In this document: piece by piece, positions 53,815 through 63,216 of the stretch
How positions within the stretch are numbered: the stretch's first letter is position 1
Layout: each line of letters starts with the position of its first letter
From: Lepidostoma basale
Taxonomy: Eukaryota; Arthropoda; Insecta; Trichoptera; Lepidostomatidae
Assembly: GCA_022606425.2 (NCBI GenBank)
Contig: JAHDVF020001468.1
Coordinates: 1,364,001 to 1,428,000 of the forward strand
Length of the DNA stretch: 64,000 nucleotides
Direction: 5' to 3'
Translations under genes and position numbers: made by a program
Notes under the pieces: model-generated
Seen by the model: the letters and a program-made list of their open reading frames with translations, nothing else
The model's database searches: none
Told to the model about the DNA's origin: nothing

Positions 53815-53893
53815 TTAAAAGAAAAGTGTGGCAGTCCATTCTTTCTATCCACCCCTTTGGGTAGACGGCGTGATGGTTAGTTAGTTAGTTAGT
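53815..53893 (+). pseudogene. RTE-1 LINE, extreme 3' end
   Basis: GAAAAGTGTGGCAGTCCATT through GACGGCGTGATGG and GTTAGTTAGTTAGTTAGT, 79 bp. TTTAAAAG before it may be part of the target. Confidence 0.8.
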
Positions 53894-54280
53894 AACCTTC
53901 TAGGAAAACTATCGTATTATATAAGGGGAAAATAAATCATTGATTTTTTTCTACGAGTATTATCATAAATAATCAATAAGATACATTATCACGTCTGTCA
54001 GTAAAGTGACGAGCGTGTAACACAGTGTAAGAACAAACAATATTATTGTATTCCATTAAAGAACCACACGCGTCTGGTGAAATCAAGAAACATGTCATCA
54101 ATAACGCGCCTAAACCATGTATCGCGTATTATTATCCGAGCTCGAAAGAAAAATAATCCGAAAAATTGAAAGAACATCGATTCCTATTCCCATATCGGAT
54201 CAGCGGAATTACATACGCATTGTACCTAATACCGTGTGACATAATACTTTATTAGCTCGACCTTTGATATATAACATTTG
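53894..54280. other. no gene seen
   Basis: Unique-looking sequence between an RTE-1 tail and a SINE. Confidence 0.4.
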
Positions 54281-54281
54281 A

Positions 54282-54528
54282 CGACCTTCGTGATCGAGTG
54301 GTAAGTACTTTGACTGCCATACCGATGGTCCCGGGTTTAATTCCCGGCGATAGCAGTATGATTGTCACAGTTTTTGGGTTTGGTGTAGAATTCACGTGAC
54401 AATAAAATGGCAACAGATTATCTACCTATCACATATCTTGAGAATCAATATGATAGCTATACCCTTTAGATCGATTTGGCTCGCGCTTGAATGATGTAAA
54501 GAGGGATTCAACATAATAATAATAATAT
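54282..54528 (+). repeat. tRNA-derived SINE, full length (3' type 1)
   Basis: GACCTTCGTGATCGAGTGG, B-box region GGGTTTAATTCCCGG (two changes), TTCACGTGACAATAAAATGG, TACCTATCACAT, then ATGTAAAGAGGGATTCAACA and an AAT tail. Confidence 0.88.
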
Positions 54529-54614
54529 GTATTTTTTCTTTTTATAAAATTATTTTTTTCTTTATTACAAAGAAAGAAAATATGTATATATGTTGTTCGA
54601 TTTTATAATAATTT

Positions 54615-54850
54615 TAAATTCTTCTTCTTTCCTCGTTCTTTTCACGTCTTTCCGTTACTCGTGGTCGGCTCTTTTATCGCTTGACGCCAAGTGTTTCGCT
54701 GGTAGCCATCCTCCTCCTTAAGACCTTGGATCTTCATGTCCCTCTGCATATTCGTCAACCATGTACTTTGGGATCTTTCACTCCCTCTCGTACTAGCCAC
54801 GGAAAGATAATTTTTCATTATGTGACCGTACCATCGAAGCCTTGATTCTT
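54615..54850 (-). pseudogene. LINE C-terminal fragment (RWYGHIM lineage)
   Basis: The minus strand reads RWYGHIMKNYLSVASTRGSE, RSQSTWLTNMQRDMKIQGLK, EEDGYQRNTWRQAIKEPTTS, then GKT, stop and GAAGAA-type sequence. It is related in layout to 2104-2347. The frame is open for about 65 codons. Confidence 0.75.
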
Positions 54851-55605
54851 AAATAATAAATTTAATTATTTTTCATATCTTAAAAACTCACACAACGTAA
54901 CTGTTTTTTTTTTTCGATATTAGAAATGAATGTAAATCAACGTATTTTTTTATCTAATAATCGCATTTTGATCAAATATACTGAATACGAAAAATCGCTA
55001 GGGCAAATGAAAGACACGATTTTCTTTTTTTCTTTTACCATTTGTTCAACGGATCCCAATAACATGTTGAATACACACCAGTGGATTTTATTAAACCTAC
55101 AAGGATGTGTGTATATCTGTATATGTATGCGTACATTCCAATTGACATACATATTCTTGATTTCATATTTCGTATACAGTCTTGAAAACTTTGAAATTTC
55201 GGGTAACATTGGGCTCATTGCATAATAAAACTTTATTCTACTTTAGCATGAAGATTTGTTTTCCTATGTTTAAATGTGTGCTCCTTTATTTTAATGTTGT
55301 TATCATTTCGGTGATAGTATTTTTCTTCGATTTCTTATTTCTAATTGGACTTTTCCGGAAATGTATAATAATATATTTGAATAAACATTAATCAGAATAA
55401 TTTAAATATTTTAAATTATTTTATGTATGCTTTAAGTGTGTATCGTCAATTCAGACTTATTTCAATTGAAAAACTTTTATTTTTATGACATTCTTTTTAT
55501 ACGTGTTAAAAATAAAAACAAGCATAATATTTTAGGTGGACACTACGCTATAAAAAAATCTAAATATTAATTGTTTTTTTGAACAATGGTGTAAAACTCT
55601 ATTTT
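54851..55605. other. no gene seen
   Basis: AT-rich. Overlapping frames at 54926-55225 on both strands have no domain and are treated as chance. Confidence 0.4.
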
Positions 55606-55609
55606 AAAT

Positions 55610-55800
55610 TGTTAATTTGAATGAAAACTTTTTTTATAGAAGTTTTTTTTATTTCTTATGGGAATGACATGTTTCGTTTTCCTTAGGAATTATCGAATGT
55701 GATAACATTTATCTCAGATAATGCCTTTACAAAGTAAAAAAACGCCATTTCCATTCAATATACTAAAACTTCCAGAAAACGGACGTTTTCATTCAGATAA
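55610..55800. mobile_element. fold-back MITE, family D
   Basis: Left arm TTGAATGAAAACTTTTTTTA to AGAAGTTTTTTTTATTTCTT; right arm ACTAAAACTTCCAGAAAACG to GGACGTTTTCATTCA. The loop has GACATGTTTCGTTTTCCTTA (minus: AACGAAACATGTC) and GATAATGCCTTTACAAAG. Complete but diverged. Confidence 0.7.
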
Positions 55801-55844
55801 ATGTCATTAAAATCTTTTGTTCTTCTTCTATATTTGCCTTAATC

Positions 55845-56000
55845 TAACTAACTAACCAATTTGTGTACCAATAATAAATAAATAAATCACGCCGTTTCTC
55901 CAGAGGAGTAAGCAGAGATGATGCCACATCGCTCTATCCTGACATAACTCTCGAGATTCCTTTATATTCATACATCGTGACACGCACACTCGTGCCTTTA
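55845..56000 (-). pseudogene. RTE-1 LINE, 3'-terminal fragment
   Basis: AACTAACTAACCAA, then about 30 bp of foreign sequence ending AATAAATAAATAAATC, then CACGCCGTTTCTCCAGAGGA and the rest of the RTE-1 end on the minus strand up to about 55995. The frame lost its coding potential. Confidence 0.72.
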
Positions 56001-56640
56001 CTTTATGTTGTGAATTCATAATTGGATTAAAATAAAAAATAAATTGCATTTGCAACAAAAAATACTTATTTATTATATGGTAGACTTGTTAATACATATT
56101 TATACTGAAAATGGGTAACATTCTCCCGTAATAAATAAGTTTTCTTAATTTTAATCAAAATTTTATTTCTGTTTTGATTACCCTGTGTCCATGATTTAAT
56201 TCTTTTTTGTATAGCCCTATGTTACGTGTAACTTATATATCGTTTCGACAAGAAATCCTATTCGCGGAATTTATTTTCTCAATTTATATACAAAATTGTT
56301 TTTTTCCTTCTTCACGTCTGTGGTATTGGTAGTACTCTGTTATTATTTTCACGGGCTTTTCGACGCTTGGTATTACGAAAATTTACTCTCGAAACTTTCA
56401 AGGCTGGCAAATCTGTTTCTCGGATTTTTCCAGAAAAAAGTTCTTTGTAAATCAATTGGTTCAATATGGCTGAAGCCGCATTCAAAAGGGGAATATGAAT
56501 TGAAAGAAATTATAATATGTGAGATGTAGGATGTTATAATATGTGAATCCTCTGGAATATTCCACTTTTTGGTTTGTAAATTTTCTTTTCATTCGTATTA
56601 GTGTGATGTACTTTTTTTTCCTTTATTGGTTTCTATAATA
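56001..56640. other. no gene seen
   Basis: AT-rich, no shared repeats. A plus frame at 56296-56529 is unsupported. Confidence 0.4.
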
Positions 56641-56644
56641 TTAT

Positions 56645-57088
56645 ATATAACTGGCAAAATAAGGATGAAAGTGTAATAAATGCAGTAGAAATGAGATCTC
56701 TTAGACGAATGTGTGGAGACAGTGTATGATAGTGTCTAATGAAAATATAAGCGGTGCAAGTAAAGTATATGAACAGAATAATGAAAGGATTATTAAGAAT
56801 GTTCGGACACATCGAAATAATGAATGAAGAAATAATGGTAAAAAGTAGGTATTTATTAAAGATGTCAATGGAACTAGAAATAGGGAAAGACCGAGGAAAA
56901 CGTTGCACTATAAAATAAATCATATATTGAATGTCCGCCACGCGAGGGTCAGAGAAATCTACGTGCGTGCATGACACGATGTATGAATGTTCAGGAATCG
57001 AGAGAAGTGTGTCAGAAAAAAAAAGTGTGGCAGTCCATTATTTTTGTCTATCCGGTTTCTGAGACGGAATAATGGTTAGTTAGTTAGT
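56645..57088 (+). pseudogene. RTE-1a LINE, C-terminal fragment
   Basis: From [20 protein letters not shown] through GLLRMFGHIEIMNEEIMVKS, RNRERPRKTLHYKINHILNV and RRACMTRCMNV-like DNA to GGTTAGTTAGTTAG. Numerous small deletions. TCTATAATAT before and TCTATAGTAATAT after may be a blurred target duplication. Confidence 0.8.
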
Positions 57089-57344
57089 GTCTATAGTAAT
57101 ATACTTATTTAGGTGTTTGATTTAAGGATATCACTATTATTATAAAATTTATTTATGTATTGCAAATTTACATATTTATATTTTTTTAAAAGTATACAGA
57201 GCAGACTCAGTCAAGCTCCGTGGTTCACGAGCTATCTATATATAGTCCGACATTTACCTTAAAGATGAAGAAACCGCGGAAAGCCATTGTTGTTGAAAGC
57301 ACATTGAAAACTTGTTCATTTAAATATTTAATACACGCAAACAA

Positions 57345-57795
57345 ACCATCATTCCACCGGGAGGGTAGGCGAAGAGAATGGACCATATACTAACACCTCT
57401 CTATCTTCCCCACATGTATATGGCGAGTCATAAACGCACGTCGAATCCTTTGACTTTAACATGGGAGACTTTAAAATTTGATAATTTGGTAATATCATGT
57501 TTTTCTGGACTCCGTAATCCTTTCACATCTTCAATGTATACTTTCTTCATCATTATTTTTCATTCATGCGTTCTGTATGTCCTTCTTCTTCGCGTGCCGT
57601 ATCAGGTCCCCCTGACGTTGGCAATCACTCCGGCGAAGGCTTCTCTATCTTGTGCAACCCGGAACAGCTCCCCCACATGTCTCATCCCGGTCCAATGTCT
57701 TATGTTGCACAGCCAAGACGTTTGCCTTCTATCAGGACCACGCTGCCCCTCAATTTTTCCCATCAGTGTGTCCAAACAACTTGTATATTTAATTG
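57345..57795 (-). pseudogene. RTE-1 LINE fragment hosting another LINE insertion
   Basis: The outer copy reads on the minus strand from about 57575 to 57345: ERMNEK-like, VKVYIEDVKGLRSPEKHDI, NQIIKF-like sequence, then the family end with CATTCCACCGGGAGGGTAGG. At 57575 a different LINE end begins, and after 57775 RTE-1 sequence resumes (GTGTCCAAACAACTTG for the usual TATGTCCAAACCATCTT). The RTE-1 copy was therefore split by a later insertion. Confidence 0.65.
57582..57775 (-). mobile_element. LINE C-terminal fragment nested in RTE-1
   Basis: The minus strand reads MGKIEGQRGPDRRQTSWLCN-like sequence, IRHWTGMRHVGELFRVAQDR and EAFAGVIANVRGT, then a stop and GAAGAAG. This ending (ELFR.A.DRE.FA.VIANVR) is a well-known insect LINE C-terminus. 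TGTCC on both sides may be the target duplication. Confidence 0.82.
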
Positions 57796-57999
57796 TTTTT
57801 AAATAATTTAATTTCTTTGGATTTACATTAAAATAGTTATATATATTTTTAATGGTGTATATGTATATATTACATTTATGGCCACGTGTTTGTCATTCTC
57901 TCGCTCCACCTTTAAATCATATAAAATCCATCCATCGGTTACTCAAGGTATGAAACAGATTGCACTTATTGGCCTATGTTATTGTTAAATAATTTTGTA

Positions 58000-58142
58000 T
58001 TAAGGATTCATTGTATCTCAATAGAGACGAAGTTGCAAATTGGAAACAGAATATGGTGATCGAGGTGTTTACAGGACTTATGACCTGTCATTGGTTTGGT
58101 TAAGCGCACGCTTTATGTAATACAATGAGATACAATTAATCC
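58000..58142 (+). repeat. repeat B copy with inverted ends
   Basis: AAGGATTCATTGTATCTCAA (58002) and GGTGATCGAGGTGTTTACAG, ACTTATGACCTGTCATTGG as in other copies. It ends with TACAATGAGATACAATTAAT CC region (58121-58142), the inverse of its own start, which the other copies lack. Confidence 0.7.
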
Positions 58143-58920
58143 TTGAATTGATAACCCGCCATGGGTAAAATCCAGTATTCGTCTACAAGTATTTGTATAC
58201 ATTCAAAAATGTTGTAATTTTGTATTACTTTATTCTTAAGAAAATGTAGGATGAAACCCAGAATGAAGTGCTTTAAGATTATTATCCAAATCCACCCCTT
58301 TACCGACGTCGTCAGTTTCATAAACCACTGTAGTAAATTTTTCTTGTGTATTTGTTAATTTCAGGCGGCCAAAGCCTTAAGAAGCTTATTGAGATAAGAA
58401 TTGTTTCCACTTATTTTCTATTCGAGACACGCGAACCGAATGGATTAAACTTTTACTGATCGATCTTGTTGCTGGTGCCAACATTCCTCTAGAGAGCAAC
58501 ATCTGCTCCCACCACTCGAGATGTACTTTTAGAATTTATTTCCTATTCATCCATCAAATGGAAAGAGAGTATCTACACAAACGCTCGTGTAGCAATTTCG
58601 TTAACCCAGTTAACCCTTTGTTTTGTTCATTTAAATGTGTTTACTGGTTTTATTTGTTGCTTATCAATCATAAATACAAGACATATTCAAAAAACAATTC
58701 ATTGCTTTTTTTTTGTAAAAATCAGCAAATATTTTTGTCATGATCATTTTCGATCACAAATGTGGGTTGTTTTATTATTTTTGTATATGCAATGGTACTT
58801 TTATTTTATACTACGTATATTTTTTTTATTTAAAAGTGTTCCATAACCAGTACAACAATGCTTATCTACTTACTTCCTATGGCCAAACAACTCTTTTAGA
58901 CACGAGTTTTACCCTCCTTG
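58143..58920. other. no gene seen
   Basis: AT-rich, single-copy by inspection. No supported coding frame. Confidence 0.4.
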
Positions 58921-58924
58921 ATAT

Positions 58925-59235
58925 TTTTTGCCAGCTCCTCGATCCTGCGCTTTTTGCTCCCAGCAGTCCGATTCGCCCAACCTAGCCAGGTCAGCCAGAA
59001 CATTGTCCATTAGGCGCTGTCTAGGATTTCCTAGAGGACTCCAGTCGGTCTAGACGCGTACAGGGTTTTGATTGCTCTGGTCTCTTCGGCTCGGCATACG
59101 TGCCCAATCCATGCTAGGCGACCGGCTCTCACGGTGCTCATTATAAGAGGCTACTGGGTCATCGTACGGATCTCTTGGTTGGTCCTATGCCACCAAGTTC
59201 CCGCTGCAACACCGGGTCTAGGTCCCAGGATAATT
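58925..59235 (-). pseudogene. LINE C-terminal fragment (RLAWIGHVCR lineage)
   Basis: The minus strand reads LRIILGPRPGVAAGTWWHRT, NQEIRTMTQ, stop, PLIMSTVRAGRLAWIGHVCR, AEETRAIKTLYASRPTGVL, and after stops LGWANRTAGSKKRRIEELA. The layout resembles the copy at 41605. Several stops. Confidence 0.78.
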
Positions 59236-60065
59236 CTAAGTACAACAATAAACAATTTATTTAGTTTTAAATCATTTTCTTACAATTATTTGAATATTTT
59301 TTTCAATACATCATATTTTCACAACCCACTTTTTTTTAAAGTGTTGTTAAAAAATAATGTTTTAAAAAAAAATATTCAAATGTGATTCCACAAAATAAAG
59401 CGATTGCGAATATATTATAGAATAAATTACTTCCAATTATATGAATTTAAAAACAACTGTGACAGAAGCTATGAAAAAAACTCGTAAAAAATGTCGAAAA
59501 CACATGAATATTTCAAACGTGTTTTTTAGTTTTGTTTAAGTGTTATAGAAATCTTGATAATGCTGAGCTTAGCCAATTTTTCTTCAGGGCAGGTCACTGG
59601 AGAAATTAAATGTCGTTTGAACAAAGGACTTACCTAGTTTTTTTTTCGAGCGAATTATGCTTGTATAAAATTCAAAGCATCATCGCAAATATTTCATTTA
59701 ATTTTTTTTTTTTAATAATGAATACTTGGGTATGCATATTTGAATTTTATCATTTTATTTCATATTAGAAAAATGTTCCGTGTTTTCCTTCGTGAAATAT
59801 TTTATTTCCCCTCTTGTTAGCAGTTAACGCTTACTGAGATACGAATACTTGTTATGACAACGCTCCATATTTGCACATATTTTTTAACAAGCGCGTTTCC
59901 CCATTCCAAAAGTGTAAATATTGTATATTATTTTTTCTAATTTTCTTTTCCGGAATAAGTCGAAAAAATTTGTAATAAATTGTGCTATAATTGCATATTT
60001 TGAATAGATTTTATAAATATGATAGAATAACGAACAACTAAATAAGAAAGAAATCTATAGCCGAC
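59236..60065. other. AT-rich sequence with a faint fold-back
   Basis: At 59290-59370 arms ATATTTTTTTCAATACATCA and TAATGTTTTAAAAAAAAATA resemble family E ends. Otherwise no repeat and no gene seen. Confidence 0.4.
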
Positions 60066-60067
60066 GA

Positions 60068-60390
60068 TTGCGTCATAAGTAAAATTAAAAAATAATCCCT
60101 AATGGTTTATACATATGGAACGAATGGATGAGAGAAAATGGTTAAAATGTTGTATACGATAAGTGTCAGTGAAAATAGAGGCCGTGGAAAACAAGTAAAG
60201 CATTGGATGACCGAATGAATCAAATACTAAAATGCAGTCACATTCGAAATCGAAAAAATCGACGAGCGTGCATGTTACAATGTTGGAATGAAGAGGAATC
60301 TCGAGAGGTATGTCGGGAAGGAGCAGTATGGATTTCAATCCTCACTGCCTACTCCTTCCGGAGAACGGTGTAATAATTAGTTAGTTTATT
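60068..60390 (+). pseudogene. RTE-1b LINE, C-terminal fragment
   Basis: From DCVISKIKK-like sequence and WFIHMERMDERKWLKCCIR through QMNQILKCSHIRNRKNRRA and ACMLQCWNEEESREVCRE to ILTAYSFRRTV-type end and AATTAGTTAGTTTATT. The stop codon and tail are mutated. Old copy. Confidence 0.75.
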
Positions 60391-60404
60391 AATTAAATGT
60401 TTTT

Positions 60405-60540
60405 ATGAATAAAAATATTATATTTCACGTGTTCTGGAGGTGATCTCCATCCTCAGGTGCAAATATTATTAGTAAAATACCTGAAAATGGAAGTCACCTA
60501 CGAAACGTGTTGTGAAATATTTTTATTTATAAAATCGTTT
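60405..60540. repeat. fold-back element with hammerhead-like cores in both arms
   Basis: Arms AAAATATTATATTTCACGTG and the inverse (to GTGTTGTGAAATATTTTTAT). Minus arm: CTGAGGA (60456-60450), T, GGAG/CTCC hairpin, then AGAACACGTG in place of GAAACACGTG. Plus arm: CTGAAAATGG hairpin to CCTACGAAACGTGTTGTG (60481-60514). Confidence 0.68.
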
Positions 60541-60970
60541 GAACTCAATCTCTGTATGCTAGAAGATCTCTATATCCATGTTTGTTCAGTGTAACCATAT
60601 ATGAATATTTCTTAATGTTTTTTGTTTAGACATGTTTATCATATTTGATGTGTTTGTAAACACGCCTAATTTATTAAAAACATTCAGAAATTGGGTATTT
60701 GTTTTGTTTTACTTTTAAACGTTTATTTTATTTGCGATAAAATTTAAATAGCGTATTACCGCATGTTAGTGTTCTCATCATACTATATGAACCGTTATAT
60801 TTGAAAGTGGGATAAGTCCACTTTTGAAAAAAATGAGTTAATAGTAATTTTGGTGAGGTATCTTTTTCCATTAATAATTAAACATTCAAAGAACCACAAC
60901 TTCTTCTATAAATTAATCAATAAAAAAAACATGTAAAATGTAAAGCTTTCTAAATGTTGTTTTTTTCTTC
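60541..60970. other. no gene seen
   Basis: AT-rich sequence. A small inverted repeat AAAGTGGGATAAGTCCACTT lies at 60804-60823. Confidence 0.4.
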
Positions 60971-60971
60971 T

Positions 60972-61566
60972 TAGGGTAAGAAGTACTAATGTTGGCACCC
61001 CCCCAATGATTGGCACTCATCGTTTCAATAGCACGTAGAAACTGTAAAATTGTCGAAATAATAAATTTTCGCACTGTTTTAAAATCTTTAATTAATATAT
61101 TTTGCATTTGTGGAATTTATTTTTTCATGCCTGGTAAAACTAATTGAGAATTGGAAATGGAAAAAAAAAACGTTAACAAGTCACCTGATTTCAATGCATT
61201 ATTTAATATTTACAAAAAAACTTTAACCTACTTGGATTAGTAGAGAAACAACCAATTTAGAAGTAGATGATGAGAATGATCCCTCTGAATAAATATATTG
61301 ACTGTGCCAATAATTATACATTTACGTTATGCCAATCATTATACTCGAGGTGCCAATGATTATGTTTTTAGGATATTTTTTTTGCAAAAAAATCTACGAC
61401 TAATGGTTATTTCAGAAGGATTGCTGTGTGTGTTTTTTATTATCTAAATAGTTCATAAAATATTAATTTAAAAAGAAAAAAATCATAAACATAAAAAGTG
61501 AGACGCATAGACATGAAACATGAAAAGTTTTCCTTAGAGTGCCAATCATTGTACTGCTTACCCTAT
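60972..61566. mobile_element. 0.6-kb DNA transposon with repeated terminal motif
   Basis: Left end TAGGGTAAGAAGTACTAATG then TTGGCACC; the right end is the inverse of TAGGGTAAGCAGTACAATGA then TTGGCACTC, about 25 of 29 positions matching. TA flanks both ends if the terminal TA is counted as target. The inner terminal motif (AATGATTGGCAC, or GTGCCAATCATTATAC in reverse) recurs at 61004, 61304, 61330, 61350 and 61539. No coding frame. Same design as 46001-47174 with unrelated sequence. Confidence 0.82.
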
Positions 61567-61649
61567 ATTATTATTAAGTAGAATAAGTCCATTACTAGTT
61601 AAAAAAAACGTTTATTATATAATATTTGACAATTACAATAATTATTACA

Positions 61650-61828
61650 TTTTAAGACCGAGGAAAACGTGGCACGATCAAATAGAATCAGAGAAATCGA
61701 CGCGCGTGCATGACACGATGTATAAATGTTGAGGAATCGAGACAAATATGTCAGGAAAGAAAAGTGTGGCAGTCCATTCTTTCTCTCTACCCCTTCGGGG
61801 AGACGGCGTGATGGTTAGTTAGTTTTTT
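61650..61828 (+). pseudogene. RTE-1a LINE, 3'-terminal fragment
   Basis: Starts RPRKTWHDQI, deletes the LNVGHVRS segment, continues NRRACMTRCINVEESRQICQ, ERKVWQSILSLYPFGETA and the stop, then GTTAGTTAGTTT. A LINE-3 piece follows 25 bp downstream. Confidence 0.82.
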
Positions 61829-61849
61829 TAGTTTTTTTATTGCATTTTA

Positions 61850-62062
61850 AAGTTTATGCGAGGTCGAGGATGTCGTTAGGTGGGGAAGACAAAGGAGCAG
61901 ATACTGGTATGCACACGTGAGGAGAATGGATCCATCAAGACTCCCCCTCATTGTGTTGCACGGCCAACCCCAAGGTAGACGACCCCCGGGCATACCACCA
62001 AAGAGATGGATCGACAGCTGGGAGTCGACCTCGTAGGAGGCCAATTTCTTAAGAAACAAACA
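61850..62062 (+). pseudogene. LINE-3 C-terminal fragment
   Basis: The plus strand reads CEVEDVVRWGRQRSRYWYAH, VRRMDPSRLPLIVLHGQPQG, RRPPGIPPKRWIDSWESTS, stop, EANFLRNKQ. One stop in the last line. It is the clearest copy of the MDPSRLP subfamily. Confidence 0.85.
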
Positions 62063-62435
62063 ATTGCCAACATTTAAAATTTGTTTAATTCATTCAAACG
62101 CTAATTCTTAAATATATATAATATCCTGAAACATGAAAAAATTTACTTATTTCACTTTCAAAAATAACCGCTCATAAATTGAATCCAGCTATTCTATAAT
62201 ACAAAGTTTCGACCACTTTCAATAACTCTCTGATCTATTCCTGTTTCGATATTTTTAAAAACAGAATGATGTTTGAACATCTGTTTTTTATTGTTCTTTC
62301 AGATAAAGGATGAGCTTCCATAAATGAAGATGGACACGAAGATGTGGATATTTTATTTTTAAACCTGAAATAAATTAAATCATCAAAAACTCATTGAGAA
62401 CATTTATCAAGAATACTTATTTTATATATTTTTTT
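62063..62435. other. no gene seen
   Basis: AT-rich, no recognised repeats. Confidence 0.4.
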
Positions 62436-62436
62436 A

Positions 62437-62630
62437 TTAACTATCACGCCGTTTATCCGTAAGGTTGTGGAGAGAAAACGAACCGCAATCCTCTTTCCTA
62501 ACATGCTTCTCGTGCATGCACGGTTATATTTATATTTATTTTTTTATTGTTTTAATCGTACCATATTTTCCCCGGTCTTCTTCAATTTTATGCTTCATTC
62601 ATATTATCAACACATTATTACATTCTTTAT
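62437..62630 (-). pseudogene. RTE-1 LINE, old 3' fragment
   Basis: Plus strand TAACTATCACGCCGTTTATC and GGAGAGAAAACGAACCGCAA mark the end; TCGTACCATATTTTCCCCGG marks the RPRKTWHD region. The middle is deleted and the sequence fades near 62625. Confidence 0.65.
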
Positions 62631-62739
62631 ACACTTACGTGAAAAGGAAGCGGCCGATACTAAACTCTTGCGAAACTCTACATTACGTTTATTTTGTTTT
62701 CTTTTATGAAAACCGTTTTTGATCATTTTATTTATTAAA

Positions 62740-62855
62740 CGTTCATCTATCTGCTTTTCATCATCAGTATTTTGTAACACCTGATGATGCCAACATCGGT
62801 TGGTGAAACAGCTGTCCCGACAATTTTGTAAAATTTTATAATAGATAAACTTAGG
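62740..62855 (+). repeat. repeat with an exact CTGATGA...GAAAC hammerhead-like core
   Basis: CTGATGA (62781-62787), a T, a 6-bp stem GCCAAC/GTTGGT with loop ATCG (62789-62804), GAAAC (62805-62809), AGCTGTC. The end CGACAATTTTGTAAAATTTT recurs near 63180, tying it to the next element. Flanks do not form an obvious stem I here. Confidence 0.65.
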
Positions 62856-63077
62856 GCGTGTCCATTTGTTTTGTCTTAAAATATAAACTGTCCACTTACT
62901 CAATCAATAGCCTTAGTGCAAAAAAACACCCTCAACTCAATATTTCCATCTAAAAATCCGTTCAAAATGTAACCCATTGATATGTCTATCGTTATCTCCC
63001 TAGTACTAGCCAAATTAACTAACACGTGTTATACATGTTTCTAGGTTCTTGCACTCAGTGTGTAATCATTTTGGTTA

Positions 63078-63215
63078 GTTTATATCGTTCTCCCGATGAT
63101 GAAGGTGTAAGCCTTCGAAACATGTCGAGAATAATAAACCCAAAAGTAGAAATAACAGTATTTTAATTCATAAAAAAATCGTCAATTTTGTAAAATTTTA
63201 ATAAATAAACTGATA
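63078..63215 (+). repeat. repeat with hammerhead-like fold including stem I
   Basis: Stem I: TTCTC (63088-63092) with GAGAA (63127-63131), and beyond an internal loop GTTTAT (63078-63083) with ATAAAC (63134-63139). Core: CCGATGA (63093-63099), T, GAAGG/CCTTC with loop TGTAAG, GAAAC (63117-63121), ATGTC (63122-63126). The only core mismatch is C for U at the second position, plus the extra T. The 3' end carries TTTTGTAAAATTTTAATAAA. Confidence 0.72.
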
Positions 63216-63216
63216 T

